Shown piece after piece: positions 50,375-56,574 of a stretch of DNA of 56,574 bases (within the stretch, counting starts at the first letter, position 1; the number at the start of each line of letters is the position of its first letter). The stretch is from Treponema sp. (GTDB taxonomy: Bacteria > Spirochaetota > Spirochaetia > Treponematales > Breznakiellaceae). Where the stretch lies: assembly GCA_031257105.1 (NCBI GenBank), contig JAIRPG010000007.1, forward strand, positions 1 through 56,574, written 5' to 3'. The notes beneath the pieces were generated by a model. It was not told where the DNA came from and ran no database searches. It saw only the letters and a list, made by a program, of their open reading frames with translations. The translations under genes were made by a program, and so were the position numbers.

Positions 50375-51493
50375 TTATTCTCCCCGCAGCACAATAACCG
50401 GGTCTACCGAGGCCGCGTTTCGCACCGGGATGACGCAGGCCAGGGCGGTAACGACGACCGAAGCCAGTATGGTCAGGGGCAGCAGCGGGACGGAAAAAGC
50501 GACCGGGCTGTTAAACACCCGTATTCCCACAAACCAGGCAAAGCCGAACCCGGCAAGAGCCCCCAAGAGACCGCCCGCCGCGCCCAGGAACATTCCTTCC
50601 CCCAGAAATTCCATCGCCAGACTGCGTGAGTCCGCGCCCAGGGCTTTGCGGAGTCCTATCTCCCGCCGCCGTTCCGCCACCACCGCCATCATGGTGGTCG
50701 CCACGCAGATCATGGTGAGCAAGAGCACTATCACCGTTACGAGCGCTATCAGGGTCTTGAGTTTGGTCAGTACCGCGCCTTCGGAATCGGTTACGCGCTT
50801 TACGAGCCGGGCGTTGATTGCCGGGACCGCGGCGCTGATGGTTTCGGCCAAGGAGCGCAGTTCCGCCTGCCCCAAAGAGACGCTGCACTCAACCGAATCG
50901 AGGACGCCGCCCGATCCGGTCATCGCCTCAAAGTCCTCGAGGGACATGAAGATAAACGCCTCCTCGCCGCCGCCGGTCTGCACAATGCCGGACACGGAAA
51001 ATTCCATGCTTCCCCCGGTCTGAATGGTAAAGCCGCCGCCCGGCGTAAGGCGAATCGTCTCCGCCACCTCACGCCCGATAAGGGCCTCCCCCGGTTTTTC
51101 GGGCCAGCGCCCCTGCACGAGCCAGTAGGGGCTGGTCTTTTTCGCTTCGGCTAACACCGTTCCGGCGGCCATAAAGGGCTGTTCATTGATCTTGACCATG
51201 AGGTAGCGGTACGGGGCCGCGCCGGTGAGATTTTTCGCGGGCAGGAGGGCGCGGGCTTTTGCATAGTCCGCCATGCCGATGACGCCGTTTGAGCCCGCCG
51301 GGATGAACGCCAGATTCGCCCCGTAAGAACGGAATTCCTGGGCCATCTGCCGGGGAATATCGATAGAAATCGTAACCAGCCCCGAAAGGATCGCCGCCCC
51401 CACCGCCACCGCGAGGAGCGCGGTAACCATCCGGGATCTGCGGCGAAGCAGAGAACCGGCGACCATTTTTAGGTAAAAGCGTTTTTTGTCCAT
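50375..51493 (-). CDS. FtsX/MacB-family ABC permease 1
   Basis: Permease of 372 residues: N-terminal helix (SRMVTALLAVAVGAAILSGLVTISID), extracytoplasmic domain starting FRSYGANLAFIPAGSNGV, then VIVLLLTMICVATTMMAVVAERRREIGLRKALGADSRSLAMEF and two more helices. It is the first gene of the transporter operon, downstream of a region with repeated GTTAG/CTAAC half-sites. Two similar permeases could form a heterodimer; the role of the third is unclear. Confidence 0.92.
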   Translation of the reverse strand: MDKKRFYLKMVAGSLLRRRSRMVTALLAVAVGAAILSGLVTISIDIPRQMAQEFRSYGANLAFIPAGSNGVIGMADYAKARALLPAKNLTGAAPYRYLMVKINEQPFMAAGTVLAEAKKTSPYWLVQGRWPEKPGEALIGREVAETIRLTPGGGFTIQTGGSMEFSVSGIVQTGGGEEAFIFMSLEDFEAMTGSGGVLDSVECSVSLGQAELRSLAETISAAVPAINARLVKRVTDSEGAVLTKLKTLIALVTVIVLLLTMICVATTMMAVVAERRREIGLRKALGADSRSLAMEFLGEGMFLGAAGGLLGALAGFGFAWFVGIRVFNSPVAFSVPLLPLTILASVVVTALACVIPVRNAASVDPVIVLRGE

Positions 51494-51504
51494 GCATTAC
51501 CCCT

Positions 51505-51537
51505 GTTAGCCTCATATAACTAACCGTTATAAGTTAG
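51505..51537. promoter_or_regulatory. repeated GTTAG/CTAAC half-sites upstream of the ABC operon
   Basis: GTTAG (51505-51509), CTAAC (51520-51524) and GTTAG (51533-51537) form overlapping inverted repeats with spacers of ten and eight bases, just before the first permease gene. A dimeric repressor site is plausible; the regulator is unknown. Confidence 0.4.
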
Positions 51538-51583
51538 CAAAGTATAACAGATGTGTCTAGGGGCCGTCGGCATTGCCATAATC

Positions 51584-51611
51584 TTGAAAAATACCTATAC
51601 CTATGTATAGT
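51584..51611 (+). promoter_or_regulatory. sigma-70 promoter of the TIGR03915 gene
   Basis: TTGAAA (51584-51589), 16 bases, TATAGT (51606-51611). The predicted start near 51618 almost coincides with the ATG at 51620, suggesting a leaderless message. Confidence 0.5.
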
Positions 51612-51619
51612 ATATGGTA

Positions 51620-52513
51620 ATGAAGCAGTCCAATACCGAAAGAAATTCTTACGACGGTTCTCTCTACGGCCTTTTTACGCTGCTGGAAACCTTTTGCGGG
51701 GAAACCGGCGAGACGCCGGCAAAGAGCCTCCACGAAGGATGCGGCTTATGGTATTCTCAGGGTTGTTCCTCCAGACGGGAAGCAAGCGGCCAACGGGAAC
51801 TCTTTGTGTTTTCGGAGCCGGAGACTCCGCCGGAAATTCCGCCGGAGCCTTGCCTTGCAAGACCGTCTTTTCAGGGGGATCTCTTCCGTGAATACCAAGA
51901 CGCCCTGGAGCTTCCCCTTGCGAAAGAACTCTACGGATATTCCGTCTCCGCTCATGATGGATTCGTCCACGGTTGGATGAGCGAACTTCCCATCGAAGCG
52001 GAACTTATCCGTTATGCCCGCCGGGTTATCACGGCGGCGCGGACTGCTCCCCGAGGAGCCGGCAGGTACCGGGCGGAACAGGCCGCTCTCGACCGGGGAG
52101 ATCCGGTTGTCAGAACGGTTCTGGAGGCGGCCTCCAAAGTAACCCAAGAGATCCACCGCTTAACGGGGTTTCTCCGTTTCTCCCCTCATTCCGGTGGGAG
52201 CTCTATTGCCCACTGCGAGCCGGATTATTTCGCGCTTCCCGCCTTGGCCTTCCATTTTTCGCGGCGTTTTGGCGAAACCTCCTGGAAGATCATTGATAAG
52301 CGCCGTTCCCTCTGTCTGGCGCAGACGCCGAAAGGTGAGATTCGGCTCTTCCCCCTGACCGGCGGCGCGGAAGAACATCCGGAAGATGATCCCTGGGAAG
52401 CTCTCTGGCGGAACTATCACCGGTCTATCAACAACGAAAGCCGGAACAATCCGGCCTTACAGCGGCAGTTTATGCCCAAGCGGTATTGGAAGTACCTTCC
52501 CGAAGTGGACTAA
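51620..52513 (+). CDS. TIGR03915/DUF4130-family putative DNA metabolism protein, orphan
   Basis: Cytosolic protein of 297 residues. The N-terminal SYDGSLYGLFTLLETF and the C-terminal WRNYHRSINNESRNNPALQRQFMPKRYWKYLPE are the marks of TIGR03915, proposed to work in DNA repair with a linked radical SAM protein and sometimes fused to uracil-DNA glycosylase. The usual radical SAM partner is not in the window. ATGs at 51614 and 51620 are both possible; neither has a ribosome site, and the promoter position favours 51620 as a leaderless start. It converges with the AT-rich gene, 24 bases apart. Confidence 0.8.
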   Translation: MKQSNTERNSYDGSLYGLFTLLETFCGETGETPAKSLHEGCGLWYSQGCSSRREASGQRELFVFSEPETPPEIPPEPCLARPSFQGDLFREYQDALELPLAKELYGYSVSAHDGFVHGWMSELPIEAELIRYARRVITAARTAPRGAGRYRAEQAALDRGDPVVRTVLEAASKVTQEIHRLTGFLRFSPHSGGSSIAHCEPDYFALPALAFHFSRRFGETSWKIIDKRRSLCLAQTPKGEIRLFPLTGGAEEHPEDDPWEALWRNYHRSINNESRNNPALQRQFMPKRYWKYLPEVD

Positions 52514-52537
52514 GGGATTTGTGTACGGCGCTCGAAT

Positions 52538-54721
52538 TCAGGACTTGGCGGTCCATTCCGGATTTGTTTTGACAATGGCGCCGGATAATCGATAGGGTGA
52601 TTGCGCTACATCTAAAAACAGCGGCTTATAGCCTATATCTTTATTGTATTTAAGAACTTCCTGCAGTATAAGCAAATTCCAAGAGAGTTCCAAAGGCAAT
52701 TTTGGCAGGGTATTAAACCAGTCTTTATCTATGGTAGCGGGTATAATGCGGTCTTCCATACCTAAAAGCCTATCCAATGAATTCTTCATTTTTGAAATAA
52801 AAACGGCGTCGATTTGAAGGTACTCCGAGAGGATATATGTTGATTCCGTATAAAAATAAAATATTGGCCCAAAAATGTCGTCGTGTAGTATATTATTTAT
52901 TACGTTTACCGACAGCTTCAAACTTGAAAGATATTTCTTGGTTTCTTCACGGGTAATAATACCGCCGGTTGTTTTTGCGAGATTAATTAAAACACCTTTA
53001 TAATTTAGGAACGAACTGGTTTGTTTTTCCCAGATATGCAAAGCTTCCTTAAAAAGGAAATGACAGCCATTATATTTTTCTTTAGAGAAGAGATGCCTGG
53101 CCAGCATATAGATAGCCATATCGGTCTCGAACCCGTTATCATTCATAAAGAATAGCAGTTCAGCGCGGACGGCTTCAAAAAAGATATGCCTGTTTGAATA
53201 ACCGAAAAACCGCTTAAACTGGCTTCGTAATATCTCCAGCAGCTTAGCGGCGGCTTCATCAATGCCTTTAATGCTGGATCGGTGCATATAATAATTTTTT
53301 TTAAGTTCTACAATATTGTTTGAAAGCTGTATTATCTTACCTACCGGGACATAACTGTTGCGGGGAAATAATTTACCAATATCATCCAAGGCGCATAATT
53401 TGAGTTTCTGGGTAATCAGGAATTCTTCTATTTTTTTGCCTGCTTTCGTTTCTTTTTCACGCAATACCAAGCTTTTGACGGGTTTCTTAATTTTCATCGT
53501 TGAAAAATCAGGTTCAAAGCCTGAACAATAGAATATATCATAGTGTTCATTATACTGGTAATTTTTGTATACGCTTTCGTTTTTTAAAAGATAGATAAGT
53601 TGGGAACTGTATTGAAAATCGTTTAGATATTCACGGATAACATCAGAACTTATATAAGTGATGCTGTCCGTATCGGCGCGGATAAAGGTTAATATATTAA
53701 ATGGAAAATCGTTAACAATGGCTGCCATAAAATTCAAACATACCGATTCAATCTGCCGTATGCGTTCCCGTGTCAGGTTTCTTTTTTCCGCGATGTCCAG
53801 CAGCGTAAACCCATTTGCCCTTTTATATAAAATATCAACCAAGCCTTTATTCCGCGGTTCATTAAAAAGCTGCGAAAAGGGTTTAGCAAGCATTTCAATT
53901 ATATTGAAAGACAATAATTCCTGTATGCGGACTACATCGCCGGTTAGGCTTGTTTTAACAATCAAAGAAAAAAGACTTTTAAGATCGCCTATTTTTTTAA
54001 TTTCTTTAAGCAGCGGCGAGATGCGGTTTATAGAACACTGAATTGTTTCGCCGCAATCCTGGAGGAAAAGATCCAATGATTTATCAAGCCGGCTTTCCGG
54101 TATCTTGTTGTACGATTCTTCAAGAGCGCTCATCCGATAATCATAGCGTTCCTGGGACATTTTTTGAAAATAGTTAACCGGGTCTTCGTGTCCTAAAATT
54201 TTGCCCGCCAGGGGCTTTTCTTTCGCAATAAAGGCGATGAGTTCTTTAGTGACTTTTGCGGTGGTGTTTGCAAGGTTATTGATGGCTTTTTCATCTAAAC
54301 TGAAGAGTTTACCTGCGGAAAAAATGCCGGCATCGCGGAGGATATTGTGGGCTTCGAGGGATATATCGAGAGCGCCTATATAGGCGGAAGGATATATCGT
54401 ATCTTTGGTATAAACAAAGCGACAATCGAGATCATTCCTCTTGTCCTGCTCAGAACATTTCTTGGCGGTATTTTTTATTTGCTCGTGTAACTTTTTTTGG
54501 ATAAAAAGAATTTCTTTTATGCTTTCCTTGCCGAGGTTCTTAATTGCCCCTATCGTACGCTCATCGAGGCTTAGGACTTTGGCGACGGTATCATAGCCGT
54601 TTTTGATAAGGGCTTTAAAGGAGCGCGTGGAGAAACCTAACCGAGATGATATAGGGCTTTCGGGAGATAAAAACATAAATTGGGACGGGATGCCTATTTC
54701 ATAAGAAGGAATATCTTTCAT
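52538..54721 (-). CDS. RNA-polymerase alpha-CTD-like / sigma region 4-like fusion protein, unknown function
   Basis: AT-rich gene for a 727-residue protein with no signal peptide, very unlike its GC-rich neighbours (many AAA, ATA, TTA codons). Residues about 22-80 look like a RNAP alpha-CTD helix-hairpin-helix module (STRSFKALIKNGYDTVAKVL, then AIKNLGKESIKEIL). About 118-165 form a second, degenerate copy (SLEAHNILRDAGIFSAGKLFSLDEKAI). About 293-335 match sigma-70 region 4.2 (FTLLDIAEKRNLTRERIRQIES). The remaining 390 residues are helical and unrecognised. The protein should bind DNA near promoters or RNA polymerase, but it lacks sigma region 2. Codon use suggests transfer. No obvious partner gene is adjacent. 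Confidence 0.78.
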   Translation of the reverse strand: MKDIPSYEIGIPSQFMFLSPESPISSRLGFSTRSFKALIKNGYDTVAKVLSLDERTIGAIKNLGKESIKEILFIQKKLHEQIKNTAKKCSEQDKRNDLDCRFVYTKDTIYPSAYIGALDISLEAHNILRDAGIFSAGKLFSLDEKAINNLANTTAKVTKELIAFIAKEKPLAGKILGHEDPVNYFQKMSQERYDYRMSALEESYNKIPESRLDKSLDLFLQDCGETIQCSINRISPLLKEIKKIGDLKSLFSLIVKTSLTGDVVRIQELLSFNIIEMLAKPFSQLFNEPRNKGLVDILYKRANGFTLLDIAEKRNLTRERIRQIESVCLNFMAAIVNDFPFNILTFIRADTDSITYISSDVIREYLNDFQYSSQLIYLLKNESVYKNYQYNEHYDIFYCSGFEPDFSTMKIKKPVKSLVLREKETKAGKKIEEFLITQKLKLCALDDIGKLFPRNSYVPVGKIIQLSNNIVELKKNYYMHRSSIKGIDEAAAKLLEILRSQFKRFFGYSNRHIFFEAVRAELLFFMNDNGFETDMAIYMLARHLFSKEKYNGCHFLFKEALHIWEKQTSSFLNYKGVLINLAKTTGGIITREETKKYLSSLKLSVNVINNILHDDIFGPIFYFYTESTYILSEYLQIDAVFISKMKNSLDRLLGMEDRIIPATIDKDWFNTLPKLPLELSWNLLILQEVLKYNKDIGYKPLFLDVAQSPYRLSGAIVKTNPEWTAKS

Positions 54722-54752
54722 AAATGATAACCAGAACGCCTCTCTTTATAAT

Positions 54753-54772
54753 AAAAAACTACAAAAATGTAG
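54753..54772 (-). terminator. small hairpin plus T-run, terminator or attenuator
   Basis: Minus strand: CTACA-TTTT-TGTAG (54772-54759) followed by TTTTT. It lies 32 bases before the start of the alpha-CTD/sigma-4 gene and downstream of the DUF2971-like gene. It could end the latter or attenuate the former. The stem is only five bases. Confidence 0.4.
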
Positions 54773-54848
54773 GAATGTGTGCATAAACCGCTTGGCGCTT
54801 TTATGCGTTCTTTTTTATTATACACAGAATCGGGTTTCTATGCTATAT

Positions 54849-54866
54849 CGGAGCGCAAGCCCGTTT
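54849..54866. repeat. 18-bp direct repeat, copy A
   Basis: CGGAGCGCAAGCCCGTTT, identical to 56267-56284. On the minus strand it begins at the base right after the TGA of the DUF2971-like gene. Confidence 0.85.
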
Positions 54867-55205
54867 TCAGGCCGCCCGCTGAAGGTCAATGAGTTTTTTG
54901 TAGCGGACTTTTTTGAACAGAACCCCCTCCGCGCCGTCCAGAGACCGGAACAGTTCCGGCCCCTTAAACTGGATGCAGCACTGCGCCTGCCCCCAATGGG
55001 TCAGGGAATCGCTGGTTTCGCTCAAACAGAACGCCCGGATCTGCGCCGATCCCGCCGATTTGTGGTAATGGAGCAGTTGTTTCGTGTCGTTTTTATCGGG
55101 CCATTTTTCGGGATCCGTCAGATAGATTGCGGAATGTTCCACGATTTGCAGCATGGCGCTGAGGGTGGTGTAGCGGTACAGAAAATCGGGCGGTTTGCCG
55201 TTCAT
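54867..55205 (-). CDS. short DUF2971-like protein, probably C-terminally truncated
   Basis: Protein of 112 residues. FLYRYTTLSAMLQIVEHSAIYLTDPEKWPDKND is the typical start of DUF2971 proteins, and IRAFCLSETSDSLTHWGQAQCCIQF corresponds to the later CFSE...WAHY...GVCIEF core. Normal members have about 250 residues; here the frame ends at LQRAA, directly at the 18-bp repeat, so the 3' part may have been lost. DUF2971 proteins are common in mobile and defence-related regions; activity unknown. AAGGAGG before ATG suggests that it is still translated. The 178-residue plus-strand ORF over it is a shadow. Confidence 0.65.
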   Translation of the reverse strand: MNGKPPDFLYRYTTLSAMLQIVEHSAIYLTDPEKWPDKNDTKQLLHYHKSAGSAQIRAFCLSETSDSLTHWGQAQCCIQFKGPELFRSLDGAEGVLFKKVRYKKLIDLQRAA

Positions 55206-55231
55206 TTGCCTGCCTCCTTACAAAGCCCCAT

Positions 55232-55270
55232 GCAAGAAACAGGCGGGGAGCGTCCCCGCCTGTTTCTTGC
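55232..55270. other. perfect 18-bp-stem inverted repeat
   Basis: GCAAGAAACAGGCGGGGA (55232-55249), loop GCG, and its exact complement to 55270. It lies between two minus-strand genes. No T-run follows on either strand, so it is not a standard terminator. It could be an RNA-processing signal, cruciform or recombination site. Confidence 0.9.
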
Positions 55271-55281
55271 GCCTGGGTTAC

Positions 55282-55301
55282 GATACGCCGCAGAGCGTAT
55301 C
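55282..55301. other. second intergenic inverted repeat
   Basis: GATACGC-CGCAGA-GCGTATC, a perfect seven-base stem, just after the stop of the beta-propeller-like gene and 11 bases from the 18-bp stem. Confidence 0.6.
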
Positions 55302-55309
55302 ATCTCTCC

Positions 55310-55999
55310 TTAGTTGGAATAGTACAAGCTTCCCACGTTGTTGAGTAAGACCCACCTGCCGCCGCCGTATGCGGCAGCCATCAACCTACCACCATGGCCG
55401 CTGATCTGCCTCCATGTTGCGCCATCCGGGGACGTCGCTACCTTGCCGTTGGCCCCGCCCGCTATCCAAAGCCCACCGCCGTAAAATACTTTGGTAGTGT
55501 AGGCGCCGAAGTCAAGAATGGTGGCGGGTTGCGTCCATGTTTCGCCGTCCTCGGATGTAGATACCCTGCCGTCGCTCCCGAGCGCGATCCATTTGCCGTT
55601 GCCGTAAGCCACGCTTATGATAGCGACATCATCATCCTCGAAGGGGCGGGCGGAGAGCTGCGTCCAGTCTGTTCCGTTCGTGGATGTCGCTATTATACCG
55701 GCATCCCCAGCCGCGACCCACTTGGCGTCAGCGCCGATGCCGCCGTAAGCCGCGCCGATGACCGGTTCGGCGCCAAATCCGGTCGTTGTTCCTGCTATCT
55801 CCGTCCATTCCGTGCAGGTCGTGGATGTCGCAATCCTGCCGTTGGTAGTACCCAAGACCCACAACCCGTTGCCGTAAGCTACACTCACTTGACTGCCGGG
55901 GGAGATGCCGTAGTCCACGCCAGCACTGGTAAATCGCAGGTGTTTATACAGGGTGATGGGTTTCGCCCCGCTTTCGATGCCGCTCTTGTTGATGGACAC
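55310..55999 (-). CDS. beta-propeller/BNR-like repeat protein, possibly 5'-truncated or chimeric
   Basis: Protein of 229 residues made almost wholly of repeats of about 40 residues, each with a VAYGNGxWIAxG strand followed by GxxATSxDGxxWT (for example KWIALGSDGRVSTSEDGETW and LWIAGGANGKVATSPDGATW), about four and a half copies. This Asp-box-like pattern is typical of propellers in surface, tail-fibre or secreted proteins. No signal peptide is visible. It begins at GTG 55999 without a good ribosome site, and the DNA beyond about 56002 belongs to an unrelated antitoxin fragment on the other strand, so the original N-terminus may be missing. Confidence 0.65.
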   Translation of the reverse strand: MSINKSGIESGAKPITLYKHLRFTSAGVDYGISPGSQVSVAYGNGLWVLGTTNGRIATSTTCTEWTEIAGTTTGFGAEPVIGAAYGGIGADAKWVAAGDAGIIATSTNGTDWTQLSARPFEDDDVAIISVAYGNGKWIALGSDGRVSTSEDGETWTQPATILDFGAYTTKVFYGGGLWIAGGANGKVATSPDGATWRQISGHGGRLMAAAYGGGRWVLLNNVGSLYYSN

Positions 56000-56004
56000 G
56001 GTAG

Positions 56005-56175
56005 CCGTATATAAAAAAATTACGGAAACAGATTTCCATAAGAATTGATGTGGATACTATACAGTTCTTCAAAAAACAGGCTGAAGAAACAGGAATAACC
56101 TATCAAAATTTAATAAATTTATATTTATCTGACTGCGCTGTACATTCAAAAAAGATAGATATAACATGGAAATAA
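56005..56175 (+). pseudogene. 5'-truncated CopG/BrnA-like antitoxin gene
   Basis: From 56005 to TAA 56175 the plus strand reads PYIKKLRKQISIRIDVD, then FFKKQAEETGITYQNLINLYLSDC and ends ITWK. This is the ribbon-helix-helix core and C-terminus of CopG/BrnA-type antitoxins. An in-frame TAG (56002-56004) lies just before PYIKK and there is no ATG, so the first roughly 20-40 residues are gone. The fragment is AT-rich, unlike the repeat gene it abuts, which marks a recombination junction at about 56000. No toxin gene is visible. Absent from the ORF track. Confidence 0.72.
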
Positions 56176-56266
56176 TAAATTGGATAAAATTAGGAATGTA
56201 ACCGCGAACCTCACGAACCATCGCGTCCCGCCGTCCAATGGACGCGCCGAACCCGGACTTCGCTGC

Positions 56267-56284
56267 CGGAGCGCAAGCCCGTTT
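56267..56284. repeat. 18-bp direct repeat, copy B
   Basis: CGGAGCGCAAGCCCGTTT, identical to copy A at 54849-54866, 1,418 bp away. Here it continues into GCCCG-TTTG-CGGGC, a small hairpin, and lies 36 bases beyond the stop of the next minus-strand gene. The rest of 56176-56320 has small GC-rich inverted repeats and no gene. Confidence 0.85.
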
Positions 56285-56320
56285 GCGGGCAGTTTGCGGA
56301 TTCTTCCGAAAGACGCTTTC

Positions 56321-56574
56321 TTATCTGCCTTTGACGATAGCGCCGGCAAGGGCTTTTATGATGGCAAAGCCCATATCCACAGCCGTTTCACCCGCGCCGC
56401 CCAGCAGCGTTGAGGCTGCGCCCGATGCGGCGCCCGAGGCAATCTGTTTGAGGACCTGCGGCAGTGATTGCGCGTTGATACTCTTGAGGAATTTTTGTGA
56501 TTCCGGCGGAAGTTCGGCGGTTTTGGTTTTGTCAAGAATGGTCTGGCGGATAATGCCGCTGATTGCCGCCGTAT
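56321..56574 (-). CDS. unidentified Ala/Gly-rich protein, C-terminal part (cut by window edge)
   Basis: An open frame on the minus strand runs from the window edge to TAA at 56321-56323, about 83 residues. Its composition and codon use are coherent: QTILDKTKTAELPPESQKFL, then SGAASGAASTLLGGAGETAVDMGFAIIKAL. The last 40 residues are Ala/Gly-rich and mildly hydrophobic, possibly a membrane or oligomerising segment. No family recognised; a phage-related protein is one possibility because of the context. The ORF track misses it because its start is outside the window. Confidence 0.55.
   Translation of the reverse strand, partial: TAAISGIIRQTILDKTKTAELPPESQKFLKSINAQSLPQVLKQIASGAASGAASTLLGGAGETAVDMGFAIIKALAGAIVKGR

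Noticed and set aside
46698-51493. FTR1-linked iron uptake system
   Set aside because: Permease and ATPase types are similar to those beside FTR1 loci, but FTR1, P19 and DUF2318 genes are absent; the substrate is left open.
54777-55313. 178-residue plus-strand ORF
   Set aside because: Lies over the DUF2971-like minus gene with its good ribosome site; no recognisable domain itself.
54849-56284. Integron gene cassette with attC sites
   Set aside because: The 18-bp repeats lack the GTTRRRY core and paired attC arms, and no integrase is in the window.
52538-56574. Complete prophage
   Set aside because: No integrase, terminase, capsid or portal gene is visible; only a propeller-like gene and an unidentified fragment, which is too little.

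Overview
The window looks like a spirochaete chromosome, most likely a Treponema-like gut symbiont of the termite-gut type. This is inferred from the content, not from a marker gene. Supporting points are an archaeal/eukaryote-type PheS, an archaeal-type (non-discriminating-looking) AspRS, a eukaryotic-style hexokinase, relaxed lipoboxes, and a heavy load of plant-polysaccharide genes. Most of the DNA is GC-rich and densely packed, with many ATGA or TGATG stop/start overlaps. The right end, from about 52.5 kb, changes character: an AT-rich gene, gene fragments, short direct repeats and strong inverted repeats suggest an accessory island edge.

Layout. 1-3 kb (minus): hexokinase, a GH63-like (alpha/alpha)6 glycosidase and the start of an SGNH/GDSL hydrolase, in one overlapping operon. 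3-11.4 kb (plus): YeiH-type transporter, REC-GGDEF diguanylate cyclase, structured leader plus AspRS, GH95, RqcH (NFACT) and MEMO1-like protein. 11.4-23.9 kb (minus): one tightly overlapped operon of about 12.5 kb with a giant solute-binding protein, two MalF/MalG-type permease pairs, an NHL-TPR-Yip1 membrane protein, a DUF5696-like protein and a GH30 lipoprotein. No ATPase is present. 23.9-29.2 kb (minus): prfA, capA-like, prmC, relA. 29.3-31.3 kb (plus): a membrane protein and a repeat-rich TPR lipoprotein. 31.4-33.8 kb (minus): L-rhamnose isomerase and rhamnulose-1-phosphate aldolase. 34-36 kb (plus): an internally duplicated lipoprotein behind a textbook sigma-54 promoter. 36-38.3 kb (minus): pheS and a nitroreductase. 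38.4-42.6 kb (plus): GH127, trpB and trpA. 42.6-46.6 kb (plus): small membrane protein, ECF sigma factor, ZAS-type anti-sigma factor and glycogen phosphorylase with a good terminator. 46.7-51.5 kb (minus): three FtsX/MacB-type permeases, their ATPase and a DUF4418 protein. 51.6-52.5 kb (plus): orphan TIGR03915/DUF4130 protein. 52.5-54.7 kb (minus): an AT-rich 727-residue protein joining two RNA-polymerase alpha-CTD-like domains to a sigma region-4-like helix-turn-helix. 54.8-56.6 kb: a short DUF2971-like gene, a beta-propeller-type repeat gene starting at a DNA junction, a decapitated CopG/BrnA-like antitoxin gene, an 18-bp direct repeat pair and an unidentified partial gene.

How it works together. 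The GH95, GH127, GH30, GH63-like, rhamnose and carbohydrate-uptake genes point to growth on hemicellulose/pectin oligosaccharides. Hexokinase and glycogen phosphorylase link this to central sugar and storage metabolism. The prfA-prmC pair, RqcH, RelA, PheS and AspRS are translation and stress functions. Observations most worth checking are the alpha-CTD/sigma-4 fusion protein and its mosaic surroundings, the sigma-54-controlled duplicated lipoprotein, the degenerate hydrolase site of RelA, the Asp-to-Asn change in RqcH, the duplicated trpB end that now supplies the trpA start, and the hairpin-rich aspS leader.
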